This document shows, in pieces, positions 8,055 through 17,358 of a stretch of DNA of 64,000 bases. A program made the position numbers and the translations under genes. The stretch is from Nostoc sp. FACHB-152. GTDB lineage: Bacteria; Cyanobacteriota; Cyanobacteriia; Cyanobacteriales; Nostocaceae. Where the stretch lies: NCBI RefSeq assembly GCF_014697475.1, contig NZ_JACJRV010000018.1, forward strand, positions 1 through 64,000, given 5' to 3'. Each line of letters opens with the position of its first letter. The first letter of the stretch is position 1. The notes under the pieces are model-generated. The model did no database searches. It worked only from the letters and a program-made list of their open reading frames with translations, and was not told where the DNA came from.

Positions 8055-9668
8055 ATGACACTCCCATCACCAAATAAAGTCGATGAATTATTTTCTGAAT
8101 GGGATAAACCAGGCTCTCCTGGTTTTGCTTTAGCCATCATCAAAGATGGTGAGACTGTCTATAAGCGCGGCTATGGTATCGCTGACTTAGAACACAACGT
8201 AACGATTTCTCCAAATTCGGTCTTTGATATTGCCTCAACGTCCAAGCAGTTTACAGCGATGTGCATTGCTTTACTTGCAAGAAAGGGGGAACTTTCTTTA
8301 GATGACGAGATCCAAATCTACATTTCAGAGATACCCAGATATGAGTATCCCATTACTGTGCGGCATCTGATTCACCACACAAGCGGCATTCGTGATTACC
8401 TAACCCTCATGGGGTTGGCAGGAATGCGATGTGAGAATGAGTATCCTGAGAACGAAATCATTGGTTTAATAGCTCGTCAAAAAGAATTGAACTTCAAGCC
8501 AGGAGAGGAGCATTTGTACAGCAACTCAGGATATTTTCTTTTGGCAGAAATTGTAAAACGTGTCTCCGGAGAATCTCTGGCGGTTTTTGCTGATCAGCAT
8601 ATTTTCAGTCCGCTGGGGATGAAGACAACTCACTTTCACGATGATTTCACAAGGATTGTCAGGAATAGAGCGATTGGCTACTCTGTGAGGGACGAAGGTA
8701 GCTTTCGGATTGATATGTCTATTTTTGATGTCGTGGGTGACGGTGGTATCTATACCACAGTTGAGGATCTATGTATCTGGGATGAGAATTTTTACCAAAA
8801 CAAATTAGGAGGATATGGGCAAGACCTGATCGAAGAAATCATTACACCTGGAAGATTGAATAGCGGCGAAGGGATAGATTATGCCTTTGGTTTAGTTATA
8901 GGGCATTACCGAGGATTAGAAACCATCAGCCACAGTGGTGGATGGATGGGTTACAGCTCACAGATGCTTCGATTCCCCAAACAGAGATTCTCTGTAATTT
9001 GCTTGTCAAATTTGGGCAGTGCTGAACCGCCAGAACTTGCCAGAAAAGTCGCAGATATCTACTTAGTTGATGACTTTACTGAGCAAAGCAGAGAATCTGT
9101 ACGCCGCCAAACCCAAATAAGAGAAATTCCATCGATTGATTTAGAGAGCAAGACTGGCTTTTATCAAAACCCAAAAACAGGAATTGTTTGGGAGTTATTG
9201 GTAAAGAACGGGAAATTAATCGTGGAATTTGCTGGAATGAGCTTTACACTTGCTCCTGTGAGTTCAAATCATTTTGTAATAATGGATATTCCTTCTAATG
9301 CCGATGTTGAATTTGAAGAGGCAAGTTTAGATGAACCCTCCCATCTTTACGTTTGTTGGGAGGGCAAAACACGGGACGTTTTCCAACGGCTAGACTTTGC
9401 TCCTCCTGATTCTGAACAGTGGATGGATTTTACAGGAGAGTATTATTGCAAAGAGTTAGATGTCACCTACAGAATCAGTATAGAAGACGGAGAGTTGCTG
9501 CTAAATCGAAGAAATTCTCTTCGAGAAACCCTCAAGCCAATTAACAAAGATTTATTGGAAGGTACGGACATCACTTTGCAGTTTGTCCGTGATGATTTTC
9601 ATCAAGTTGCTGGATTCAATATGAGCGCAGGATATGGAAGTGTCAGAAACATTCAATTTGTGAAATAA
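8055..9668 (+). CDS. Beta-lactamase-fold serine hydrolase (class C / peptidase S12)
   Basis: A 537-residue protein with the SxxK active-site motif STSK in VFDIASTSKQFTAM (about residues 59-72), the YxN motif YSNSGY (about 156), and HSGGWMGYSS (about 296) in place of the KTG triad, the pattern of the esterase/peptidase relatives of class C beta-lactamases. A C-terminal region of about 180 residues looks like the beta-rich domain seen in Pab87-type peptidases. No signal peptide is visible, so it is probably cytosolic. It is the only intact gene in a decayed mobile region, and there is no good ribosome site before the ATG. Substrate unknown; true beta-lactamase activity is unlikely to be inferred from this alone. 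Confidence 0.88.
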   Translation: MTLPSPNKVDELFSEWDKPGSPGFALAIIKDGETVYKRGYGIADLEHNVTISPNSVFDIASTSKQFTAMCIALLARKGELSLDDEIQIYISEIPRYEYPITVRHLIHHTSGIRDYLTLMGLAGMRCENEYPENEIIGLIARQKELNFKPGEEHLYSNSGYFLLAEIVKRVSGESLAVFADQHIFSPLGMKTTHFHDDFTRIVRNRAIGYSVRDEGSFRIDMSIFDVVGDGGIYTTVEDLCIWDENFYQNKLGGYGQDLIEEIITPGRLNSGEGIDYAFGLVIGHYRGLETISHSGGWMGYSSQMLRFPKQRFSVICLSNLGSAEPPELARKVADIYLVDDFTEQSRESVRRQTQIREIPSIDLESKTGFYQNPKTGIVWELLVKNGKLIVEFAGMSFTLAPVSSNHFVIMDIPSNADVEFEEASLDEPSHLYVCWEGKTRDVFQRLDFAPPDSEQWMDFTGEYYCKELDVTYRISIEDGELLLNRRNSLRETLKPINKDLLEGTDITLQFVRDDFHQVAGFNMSAGYGSVRNIQFVK

Positions 9669-9859
9669 AAAGACGCGCCCAACAATCTCGTTGCGGTTAA
9701 AACAGTGTGGGATTGAAACAGTAGCAATGGAATTAACTGGTCTGTTGGTATTTCCTTGAATTAAGCCTGACTGAATAATTCCAAAAGGCATTGTTGCGTG
9801 AATAGGCAAAATGGTAAATTTTACCTATCGCCTATGTTCGCTCACCACTTAGCTCAAAG

Positions 9860-10610
9860 ATGAAGACGAAAGCCCAGTACAAAGTGAAAAATTGGAACGC
9901 TTATGATGCGGCGGCACTCAAGCAACGAGGCAGTATAACCTTCTGGGTGAACGAAAAAGTAATCGAAACAGTGGCACAACCAACAAAAAACGGGGAAAAA
10001 AGGAGCATCGAATTATTACTCAGATACGGCGATGCCTGACGGCAACCCGAAGCGGGAACGCTACGATGGGTAAAATTCAAGCAGTGTTTCATCTACCAGG
10101 GCGGCAAGCAGAGGGGTTTTTAGAATCGTTGTTCACGCTGATGGGGATTGAGCTAGCAGTCCCGGATCACACTACCCTATGCCGACGATTAAGCAAGTTG
10201 TCGGTGAAATTGCCTGTTGTGCCAAAAGATCAGGCTGTTCATGTAGTGGTGGATTCGACCGGATTGAAAGTGTATGGTGAAGGTGAATGGAAAGTCCGCA
10301 CACATGGGGTAGGTAAACGACGTACATGGTGTAAGTTGCATTTAGGCGTTGACTCAGAAAGTGGAGAAATTCTGGGTGCGGTGGTGACTACTAATGATAT
10401 GGCTGATTGCGAGGTATTGCCTGACATATTGGAGCAGATTGATCAGCCGATAGAGCAAGTGTCTGGAGATGGTGTCTATGACACAAAAGGTTGTTACGAC
10501 ACCATTTCGCAACGTGGGGCAAAAGCGATAATTCCACCATGTAGTAACGCTAAAATTCAACAACGCGCAAATAGTGAAACACAGCCTCATCCTAGAGATG
10601 AAAACCTACG
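9860..10610 (+). pseudogene. Decayed IS5-family transposase
   Basis: Translation from ATG 9860 gives MKTKAQYKVKNWNAYDAA, the usual start of a cyanobacterial IS5-type transposase, but frames change at least twice before 10066, from where the DDE part runs on in one frame (VHVVVDSTGLKVYGEGEW, first catalytic Asp; QVSGDGVYDTKGCY, second Asp). The protein is cut at about codon DENLR (near 10610), so the DDE glutamate and the C-terminus are lost. A GGCATTGTTGCG stretch at 9787-9798 may be the left terminal repeat. The truncation point is the junction with the parB-like gene. Confidence 0.8.
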
Positions 10611-11566
10611 TCGAAGAAATTCAGCCCAATCCCGAACAACCTAGACAAACATTTTTACGAGAAAGTATCGAATCAATGTCTCGCTCTCTCAAAAGCGATG
10701 GACAGTTACAACCAATTATTTTAATTCAAAGAGCTAATCATTTATTGATATTTGATGGAGAGTGCCGCTGGCGCAGTGCTAAAGCTTTAGGTTGGAAAAC
10801 AATACAAGCAGTTATAATTTCCGAGCCTTCAAGCCTACATCGCAAAGCTCTGCTAACTTCTCTTCATCGAGAGGATCTTAATCCTCTTGATAAAGCTGAG
10901 GCAATAGTATACGAATTATCTACCGTTACTGGATTAAATGTACAAGATGTTCCACGTATTCTCTCAACTGTTATACGTCGTTTAAATGCACAAAAGCAAA
11001 TACAGTCGATTGTAGACACAATCACGGCTAGTGCAGCAGAACAAGAACAAGCATTAGAAATTTTAGATTTAAGTGAATCAGAAAAGGCAGTGTTAAGGAT
11101 ATTACTAGACTTACAGTTAAATCCAGCTTCAATTGATGCCAATGTTTTTCCTATGCTAACCTTACCAGAAGATTTAAAAGTTGCGATAAGAAATGGGCTT
11201 AAAGGTGTTCATGCACTGGCATTACATAAACTTTCTGCTAAAAATTTAGGGCTATCTGAAGACAAAGCAAAATCAGTTAGAGAACGAACTACGCACAAAG
11301 TAATTTAAGAAAAACTATCTGTTATTGCTACAAGAAAATTAGTAGCTGAAGTGGTGGCATCTCCAGTACAACCTTCTAAATCAAATAAAACCGTTAATAA
11401 ATTATTAGTACAAACATCTCATCGTCTACAAAAAGTCTCTGTAGAGTCATTAAAGAACACAGAAACAGCACAATTAACAGAGTTTCAACAAGTATTACGC
11501 CAAAAATTAGCAGAAGTTGAAGAAATACTTAAACAAAAGGTAAGGATTCAGGTAACAGAGTATTGA
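10598..11566 (+). pseudogene. ParB-like partition protein gene, fused to IS remnant and interrupted
   Basis: Residues read IQPNPEQPRQTFLRESIESM, then GQLQPIILIQ and FDGECRWRSAKALGW, the N-terminal ParB/Spo0J nuclease-like domain (the usual GERR box appears as GECR), followed by a helical DNA-binding part. The N-terminus is missing: the first in-frame ATG (10598) lies inside the IS5 remnant. An in-frame TAA at 11306-11308 stops translation, yet the same frame continues with a plausible ParB C-terminus to the left end of the IS66 element at 11540, which supplies the final residues and stop. Three lesions make function unlikely, though a 236-residue N-terminal piece could be made. Confidence 0.8.
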
Positions 11567-11599
11567 CAAAGGGAACACTTGAGGGGAAGTATCAAAAAT

Positions 11600-13117
11600 A
11601 TGAACCAAAACCTGCCTCAAGATCTAGACCGAGAAAGTTTGAGCCAGTTATCCAAAGAAGAACTGGTGGACATCATCATTGAGCAGAGCAAGGTAATACG
11701 TGAGCTACAAAAAATAATATTAGAATTACAGCAAGAAATAGAGCGTTTAAAAGTCAGCAGAGATTTAGATAGTACTAATTCATCGAAACCTCCATCAGGA
11801 GACATCCTCAAAAAGAGCGAAAACAAAACAGTACCGCCTCAAGACCAATCAAATCAGCCAAAAAAGAAACCAGGTGGGCAACCAGGACATCAAGGCAAAA
11901 CCCGTAAGGGCTATGTCCGAGTAGATCGCTATGAAATCTTACGACCGACTGATTGTGCCTATTGTGGTCAAAAAGCATTTACGGCAGAGGCAGTAAAAGT
12001 AGAAAAGCACTCAGTAGCGCAATTAGTGGAACGTCCAATCGAAGTAGTGGAGTATCAACGCCATACCTGCGTGTGTGAGAGTTGTGGCAATGTACAAACA
12101 GCCGCCTGGCCACAAGACATGATTCCAGGACAAGATTTAGGAACGTCGTTACAGGCATTTTTAGGGTGGGCAAATAATTATGCACATATGCCTTATGAAA
12201 AACAGCAGGAAATGTTGTGGGAACTGGGGCAAATTGAGATTGGGCTGGGGACGTTAGTTGCAACCAATGAGCGAATACAACAAGCGATAGAACCGAGCGT
12301 AACTGAGTTGAGTAGTTGGGTAAAACAGACACAACCTAATATCCATGTGGATGAAACGCCTTGGTCAGTTAAAGGAGTTAAAGAATGGTTATGGGTAGTG
12401 GCTAATTCTGAATTCTGCCTGTTTACTGCGGCTGATACTCGCTCTAGAGCAGAATTATCAGCAATTTTAGGCACTGAATATCAAGGTGTAATTATCAGCG
12501 ACGATTTTAGTGTTTACAATGGCTATCAAGCTGTTTCTCAGCAAAAATGTTTGGCTCATCTACGCCGTCACTTCAAAAAATTGATTCAACTTCCCGGTCT
12601 TCACAACAAAACTATTGGCGAAACGTTTGTCGATTTAATTGATGAAGCTTTCAGAAGTTATGCTCAATGGTTTGAAACTCTTGACTCTACCAGTTATAAC
12701 GATTGGGTTAAGCAATTCAAGTCCAAGGTGCAATCCTCTGTTAAACAATGGATTAACTTGGCAGGAGCTATGGCTGGAAACCTTTTACGTTCTTTGCGCG
12801 ATAAAGCAAGCCAATGGTGGTATTTCCTTGACCATCCTGAAGTTCCTCCTGATAATAATCAGGCCGAACGCTCGCTGCGTTTGGCTGTGACAAAACGTAA
12901 GGTGAGTGGTGGTTCCCGTTCGATGGAGCGGTTTCAACATACTGCCAATTTGTTGACGGTGGTTCAAAGCTGAGGCAGCGCGTTGGGCGGCTTTGCCGAC
13001 TTGAAGCGACTGCCGTGTCGTCGTCAAGGTAGGTCTGTTATTGATTTTTTTGCACAGGCTCTAATTGCTGATTCTGATAATTCTCTGTCTCGCCCTTCTT
13101 TACTTCCTCAATATTAG
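11600..13117 (+). pseudogene. IS66 transposase gene disrupted by a 45-base insertion
   Basis: The N-terminal coiled coil and STNSSKPPSGD motif, a zinc-finger-like part with CAYCGQ and CESCGN, and the DDE domain (HVDETPWSVKG, ISDDFSVYNGY, PPDNNQAERSLR) identify an IS66 transposase. ATG 11600 is preferred over the upstream TTG. After LTVVQ the frame meets a TGA at 12971-12973 inside an inserted 45-base repeat; because 45 is a multiple of three, the original frame resumes as CRRQGRSVIDFFAQAL and ends at TAG 13115-13117. The product is thus cut about 35 residues short, after the catalytic residues, so residual activity cannot be excluded. Confidence 0.85.
12971..13015. repeat. 45-base hairpin repeat, copy B, inside IS66 transposase
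   Basis: The unit begins TGAGGCAGCGC and ends GCGACTGCCG; its ends pair (GGCAG-CGC with GCG-ACTGCC) and its middle pairs (GGCGGC with GCCGAC). It interrupts an otherwise continuous IS66 reading frame, which fixes the insertion as about 45 bases. Copy A is at 6966-7010. Confidence 0.75.
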
Positions 13118-13131
13118 ACCTGAATCCTTAC

Positions 13132-13673
13132 GTTTTTTCGTTCAAAACTAGGAAGATTTATGCCCCTCTCCGCGTCGGAGCGAAAAGTTTGCGCGTCCGG
13201 GTTTCCCGGCGCAAAACTTTTCAAGACAGAGGGGTTGGGGAGAGGTTCATCGAACTCACGTTGGTTTAGTTAGATTGAGAATAGGTAGCTTGGTTCTCCC
13301 AGGTTAGCTAGTAGCAATAATCATAAATCTTTATAAATTAGGAGTTGATTTTTATGCCTCTAAACTATCACTAACTATCTCAAAACCTTGTAACTGCGTT
13401 TTTACGCAAATATCAAAGTTTTGGCCCAAAGCTTTGAACAGTATGGCTTTGGAGTTTTCGGACAAGTCTAATGCTTTCTACTACTTGGTTATCAGATATC
13501 TAAGCCTTTAATTCGGTTACATTCTGATGATCTAACCATTCGGTAAATTGTTCAAGTTATTTTTACATAACTCCTAACATTTCAAAAATTTTGCTTTGTC
13601 AAACCTAAATCAAGATTACAATCAGGCTAAATCACTCAAAACTGAAACATTGCTAGAATTCCTAACTCCTAGA
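13132..13673. other. Intergenic region with nested palindromes
   Basis: No gene is visible. The only structure is the nested hairpin at 13163-13234. A plus-strand frame at 13596-13778 overlaps the next gene antisense and has no family resemblance. Confidence 0.6.
13163..13234. repeat. Nested hairpin repeat
   Basis: An outer pair CCCCTCT (13163-13169) / AGAGGGG (13228-13234) encloses an inner hairpin whose arms are AAAAGTTTGCGC (13183-13194) and GCGCAAAACTTTT (13209-13221), capped by CCGGG/CCCGG. The outer pair resembles the common CCCCTCTCC...GGAGAGGGG cyanobacterial repeat; the inner hairpin looks inserted into its loop. Confidence 0.65.
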
Positions 13674-14789
13674 TTAGGGTGGAGTCAAAGACATAGACAC
13701 ACCTGCGATGTATTTGGTCGAAATAGGGATGTTTCGATAAAGTTTTTCGGCTATGTACTCTCCAACAATGGCTTCTGAACATTGATTTTTCCACCAATTT
13801 AAAGATTGTTGGTGCATTTCTCGCATGAGTTGCTGATTTTCCAGCAGGTTTTTTAATATATTGTCCAAATCTTGCCAATTCTCTATTTGAATCACAGGTG
13901 CGCCATCTAAATACCAACGTGAAGGCAAAACTTCAGTCACCACAATACATCCATATTTCATCGCCTCAAACAAACGAGTTGTTTCAAAAGACGTGCCTCT
14001 AGGAACTAGGCAGATTTTTGTATCCATCATAATTTCGCAATAACTGCGCTCATCTTCAACAGTTCTATTGCGGAAACCACCAGTAATTGATAATTCAACT
14101 TTAAAATGTGGATTTTTTTTCTTGAATTTATTGACACTCGATATCATGAGTTGTCGCGCCAGGGCTTTTGGCGTTCCTAACCAACGCTTCAAAGACCATA
14201 AAGGATATGGTACGTGTACTACGCTACCAGAGAAATAAGCATCATAGAGACGTTCTTCAATATCTTTAATTGGCATATCCTTTGAGTTGTTGTACCCCAA
14301 AGGAATATCATAGATGGGAGTGATTTTGCCTTGACCTGATAGTAAGCTTTTGAATTTGTGCCAGTGATAATTCACGAAGCCAGGTAAGCCGACAACTAAG
14401 ATTCTGAGAAATTGAATCAGTGTCAGCAAATTGAGTAAAGAAGGCTTGAAAAGAGGATTACATCCCAGAATGGTGCGTGTACCTATACATTTAAATACGG
14501 CCCTAACCTTGTGAGTATATTTTGGTATACGATACCACTCATCTCCTAATACAAAAACAACAACGTTTGGCCCGTATGATGGGAGTTCATCAATTTCATC
14601 CCAAGTTATATAAAATATTAAACCACTTAGCTGAAAACTCTTCTCTATAGCCTGAAATACCTTACCAAAGTAAGTAGTTAAACCAAACTCAATCGGTGGA
14701 TGAGTGTCATATATATTCCAAGGAATTGGTTTTTGTCCTCGTTTGATATATAGATAATATTGATTAGCAAGTGCATTAATTACGGTCAT
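13674..14789 (-). CDS. Exostosin-like glycosyltransferase (GT47 type)
   Basis: A 371-residue protein whose C-terminal half carries the exostosin-family signature YCEIMMDTKICLVPRGTSFETTRLFEAMKYG, followed by VVTEVLPSRWYLDGAPVIQI. That segment binds the nucleotide sugar in GT47-like enzymes. The N-terminal half is not recognisable. No signal peptide or membrane segment is evident, so it is probably cytosolic and active in exopolysaccharide or glycolipid synthesis, which is inference. It stands alone and divergent from the GMC oxidoreductase 650 bases away. ATG 14789 gives the longest frame; no strong ribosome site is seen. Confidence 0.78.
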   Translation of the reverse strand: MTVINALANQYYLYIKRGQKPIPWNIYDTHPPIEFGLTTYFGKVFQAIEKSFQLSGLIFYITWDEIDELPSYGPNVVVFVLGDEWYRIPKYTHKVRAVFKCIGTRTILGCNPLFKPSLLNLLTLIQFLRILVVGLPGFVNYHWHKFKSLLSGQGKITPIYDIPLGYNNSKDMPIKDIEERLYDAYFSGSVVHVPYPLWSLKRWLGTPKALARQLMISSVNKFKKKNPHFKVELSITGGFRNRTVEDERSYCEIMMDTKICLVPRGTSFETTRLFEAMKYGCIVVTEVLPSRWYLDGAPVIQIENWQDLDNILKNLLENQQLMREMHQQSLNWWKNQCSEAIVGEYIAEKLYRNIPISTKYIAGVSMSLTPP

Positions 14790-15436
14790 ATCAGTAGTTG
14801 TCTGGTAAGAAAGTCAATGAGTATAGAAGCTAACCGAGACTGCTAGAGCCTTCCTATAGAAATATGAACAAGTTAAGAGTCACAAACTCTATCCGCAGAT
14901 AAGTCTTGTTCACAATCTAAATAAGATTGCTGTAAAACCTGTTATTTTTTGTTGAAATTTCCGGGATGAGGAGGATGCACATAAATAGAGAAAAATTGAG
15001 TTTTAACTTATTTTTCTCCGTAAATTATTTAAGGATAGTTTATAGCCAATTTCATCAAGAGAAAGTAAATAAAAATATTTGCTGTATGAATATTTTATGA
15101 ACGTATATATATATTATTCAACTAATAATCTGTAATCTTTACTTATTATACATACTTAATTTGCGCCTATCAGACTGCCAATTATCGTTAATTTGAATAC
15201 TTTTAGAAAATATCTAGTGAGATTTTGTTACAGGAATAACAATCCATATGTAAAATAGTTAACTAAATATTGAGTATTTTAAAATACAATACTTAATAAG
15301 ATTAAAAAATCTTGTTTATCTGTGGCAATTTTATTTGAGTTGTGCCATATTCATGTTGATTGAAACAAGGGAAAAGTGGAAATATTTATCAAAATTTCCT
15401 TGTTCAGAAAACATTTAGAATTACTATAAGTAGTTA
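14790..15436. other. AT-rich divergent intergenic region
   Basis: About 650 AT-rich bases lie between two divergent genes. They must contain both promoters, but I can mark no specific box with confidence. No small gene or strong hairpin is visible. Confidence 0.5.
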
Positions 15437-17098
15437 ATGTTAATAGACGCACGCACACTACCTACAGATGAGACTATTGAAACAGAAGTTTGTATCGTTG
15501 GTGCTGGGCCAGCTGGTATAACTTTGGCACGTGAATTAGCCTTTGCAGATTTCCGGGTTTGTCTTTTAGAAAGTGGTGGTATTGATTTTGATGAAAATAC
15601 TCAATCGCTTTCTCAAGGTGAAAGTGTAGGGAATCTTTTTGGCACACTAGACGAACAACGTCGTTTTCAATTTGGTGGTACAGCCAACTCCTGGAAAATT
15701 AGATTAGGTGACAATCAAATTGGTGTTAGGTACGTACCTTTAGACAAGATAGATTTTGAGAAACGGGACTGGCTACCATACAGTGGCTGGCCTTTTGATA
15801 AATCACACCTCGATCCTTTCTACAAACGCGCCCAAGCAGTTTGTAAACTAGGAACTTTTGCTTATGATGCTGAGACTTGGGAAGATATTCAAACTCCTCA
15901 GCTACCTTTGGGCAGTAATATAACCACTAGTATGTTTCAGTTTGGCCCACGTGCTGTCTTTACCCATGAGTACCGTGAAGAAATTAATCAAGCTAGAAAT
16001 ATTACTACTTATCTCAACGCTAACTTAATGGAGATAGAAACAGATGAAACAGCTAAAACTGTAACTCGCTTACGAGTAGCTTGTTTATCAGGTAACGAAT
16101 TTTGGGTTCGTGCAAAAGTTGTAATTCTAGCTGCTGGTGGTATTGAAACTGCACGTTTATTATTACTATCAAATAAGGTGCAAAAAGCTGGTCTAGGCAA
16201 TCAAAACGATCTAGTAGGTAGGTTCTTTATGGATCATCCTCTAGTAAGCTGTGGTAAATTGATTCCTACTAATCCAGAGCTTTTTCAGCGTACTGCTTTA
16301 TACGATTTGCGGCGGGTAAATAACATACCAGTGATGGGCAAACTCACCCTCAGCGAAGAAGTTATGCGCCGCGAACAAATACTAAATAATAGTACATTGC
16401 TATTTCCCATCCCAAAACCATATCAGTTACAAGCTGTTAATTCGTTAAAAACACTGCTTTCGTTCTTGCATAATTCAAAAGCACGTAAAGATGTTGCCAA
16501 ACACGTAAGACATTTGATTACTGGTTTAGACTATATTTTGCCTGCTGGTTATGGAGCAGTAACTAAGCAACAACCTTTTATTCCCAGTCTTGCTTGGGGT
16601 GGTTGGTCGTATATTCGCGGTCATGAAAGTCGATTTGCTGAGTTTGAAGCCCTGCATCAAACGGAACAAGTACCCGACCCAGATAACCGGATAACGCTGA
16701 GTGCTAATCGCGATCGCCTCGGTCGTCAGCAAGTTAAGTTACACTGGCGTTGGAACGATATTGATATCCAAAACATTAAGCGAACCCAGGATATCCTGCA
16801 AAAGGAAATGAAGAGTGCGGGAATAGGTCAGTTACAAGTTGAACGAGATGGAAATCTACCAAAATTAATCCATCCTGGCACACATCATCACATGGGAACA
16901 ACACGTATGCATGACGACCCTAAGCAGGGTGTTGTAGACCGCAATTGCCAAGTCCACGGCGTTTCTAATTTGTTCATAGCCAGTAGCTCTGTTTTTCCTA
17001 CAGGAGGCTATGCTAATCCCACTCTTACTATTGTCGCTTTGGCAATTAGACTGGCAGACCACGTGAAAACAGTCATGGCATCGAAATCGATTAGCTAA
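15437..17098 (+). CDS. GMC-family FAD oxidoreductase
   Basis: The N-terminus carries the Rossmann FAD motif VCIVGAGPAGITLARELA (GAGPAG at residues 23-28) with the following acidic LLESGG strand. The C-terminus has the GMC_oxred_C signature: HHHMGTTRMHDDP with the active-site His, then ASSSVFPTGGYANPTLTIVALAIRLADHV. Length (553) fits the family. Such enzymes oxidise alcohols or sugars using FAD; the substrate is not determinable, though a sugar is plausible given the neighbouring glycosyltransferase. No signal peptide is seen. The gene is monocistronic, with a repeat-rich region downstream. Confidence 0.88.
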   Translation: MLIDARTLPTDETIETEVCIVGAGPAGITLARELAFADFRVCLLESGGIDFDENTQSLSQGESVGNLFGTLDEQRRFQFGGTANSWKIRLGDNQIGVRYVPLDKIDFEKRDWLPYSGWPFDKSHLDPFYKRAQAVCKLGTFAYDAETWEDIQTPQLPLGSNITTSMFQFGPRAVFTHEYREEINQARNITTYLNANLMEIETDETAKTVTRLRVACLSGNEFWVRAKVVILAAGGIETARLLLLSNKVQKAGLGNQNDLVGRFFMDHPLVSCGKLIPTNPELFQRTALYDLRRVNNIPVMGKLTLSEEVMRREQILNNSTLLFPIPKPYQLQAVNSLKTLLSFLHNSKARKDVAKHVRHLITGLDYILPAGYGAVTKQQPFIPSLAWGGWSYIRGHESRFAEFEALHQTEQVPDPDNRITLSANRDRLGRQQVKLHWRWNDIDIQNIKRTQDILQKEMKSAGIGQLQVERDGNLPKLIHPGTHHHMGTTRMHDDPKQGVVDRNCQVHGVSNLFIASSSVFPTGGYANPTLTIVALAIRLADHVKTVMASKSIS

Positions 17099-17179
17099 TA
17101 ATCACAAAAGCTTGCTGGTTGAGACTGCAAGGGTGTAGGGGTGCAAGGTTCCGAAAGGGAATGAAGGTACTCTCTCCCC

Positions 17180-17303
17180 CAATACGGTTCGGTTAAGGGG
17201 GAAAGGCGAAGGGGAAAAGGGGAAGAAAAAACCTTTAACCCTTACCCTTTAACCTTTTCCCCAAACCAATTTTTAGTTCAAAATGCTTATCCGAACCGTA
17301 TTG
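17180..17303. repeat. Long-range inverted repeat with purine/pyrimidine arms
   Basis: CAATACGGTTCGG (17180-17192) is the exact reverse complement of CCGAACCGTATTG (17291-17303). Between them a purine-rich run (GGGGGAAAGG, GGGGAAAAGGGG) faces a pyrimidine-rich run (CCCTTACCC, CCTTTTCCCC), so the whole 124 bases can fold into one long hairpin. It is placed between a plus-strand gene and a minus-strand gene, and may be a dispersed repeat. Confidence 0.65.
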
Positions 17304-17358
17304 CTCTCTCCCCTGCCCCTCCGCTCCCCTACTCCCCATATGGTAGGCATTTAGCCAT

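Larger units (their letters stand above)
11540..13131 (+). mobile_element. IS66-family insertion sequence
   Basis: The element is bounded by perfect 14-bp terminal inverted repeats, GTAAGGATTCAGGT at 11540-11553 and ACCTGAATCCTTAC at 13118-13131, and is about 1.59 kb long with a single transposase gene (no accessory tnpA/tnpB of classical IS66). The eight bases flanking each side (AACAAAAG and GTTTTTTC) do not match, so no target duplication remains; rearrangement after insertion is likely. It sits at the very 3' end of the parB-like gene. Confidence 0.88.

Noticed and set aside
11532-13139. Target-site duplication around the IS66 element
   Set aside because: The eight flanking bases on the two sides, AACAAAAG and GTTTTTTC, do not match.
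13596-13778. Plus-strand frame overlapping the 3' end of the exostosin-like gene
   Set aside because: Antisense to a well supported gene and without any family resemblance.
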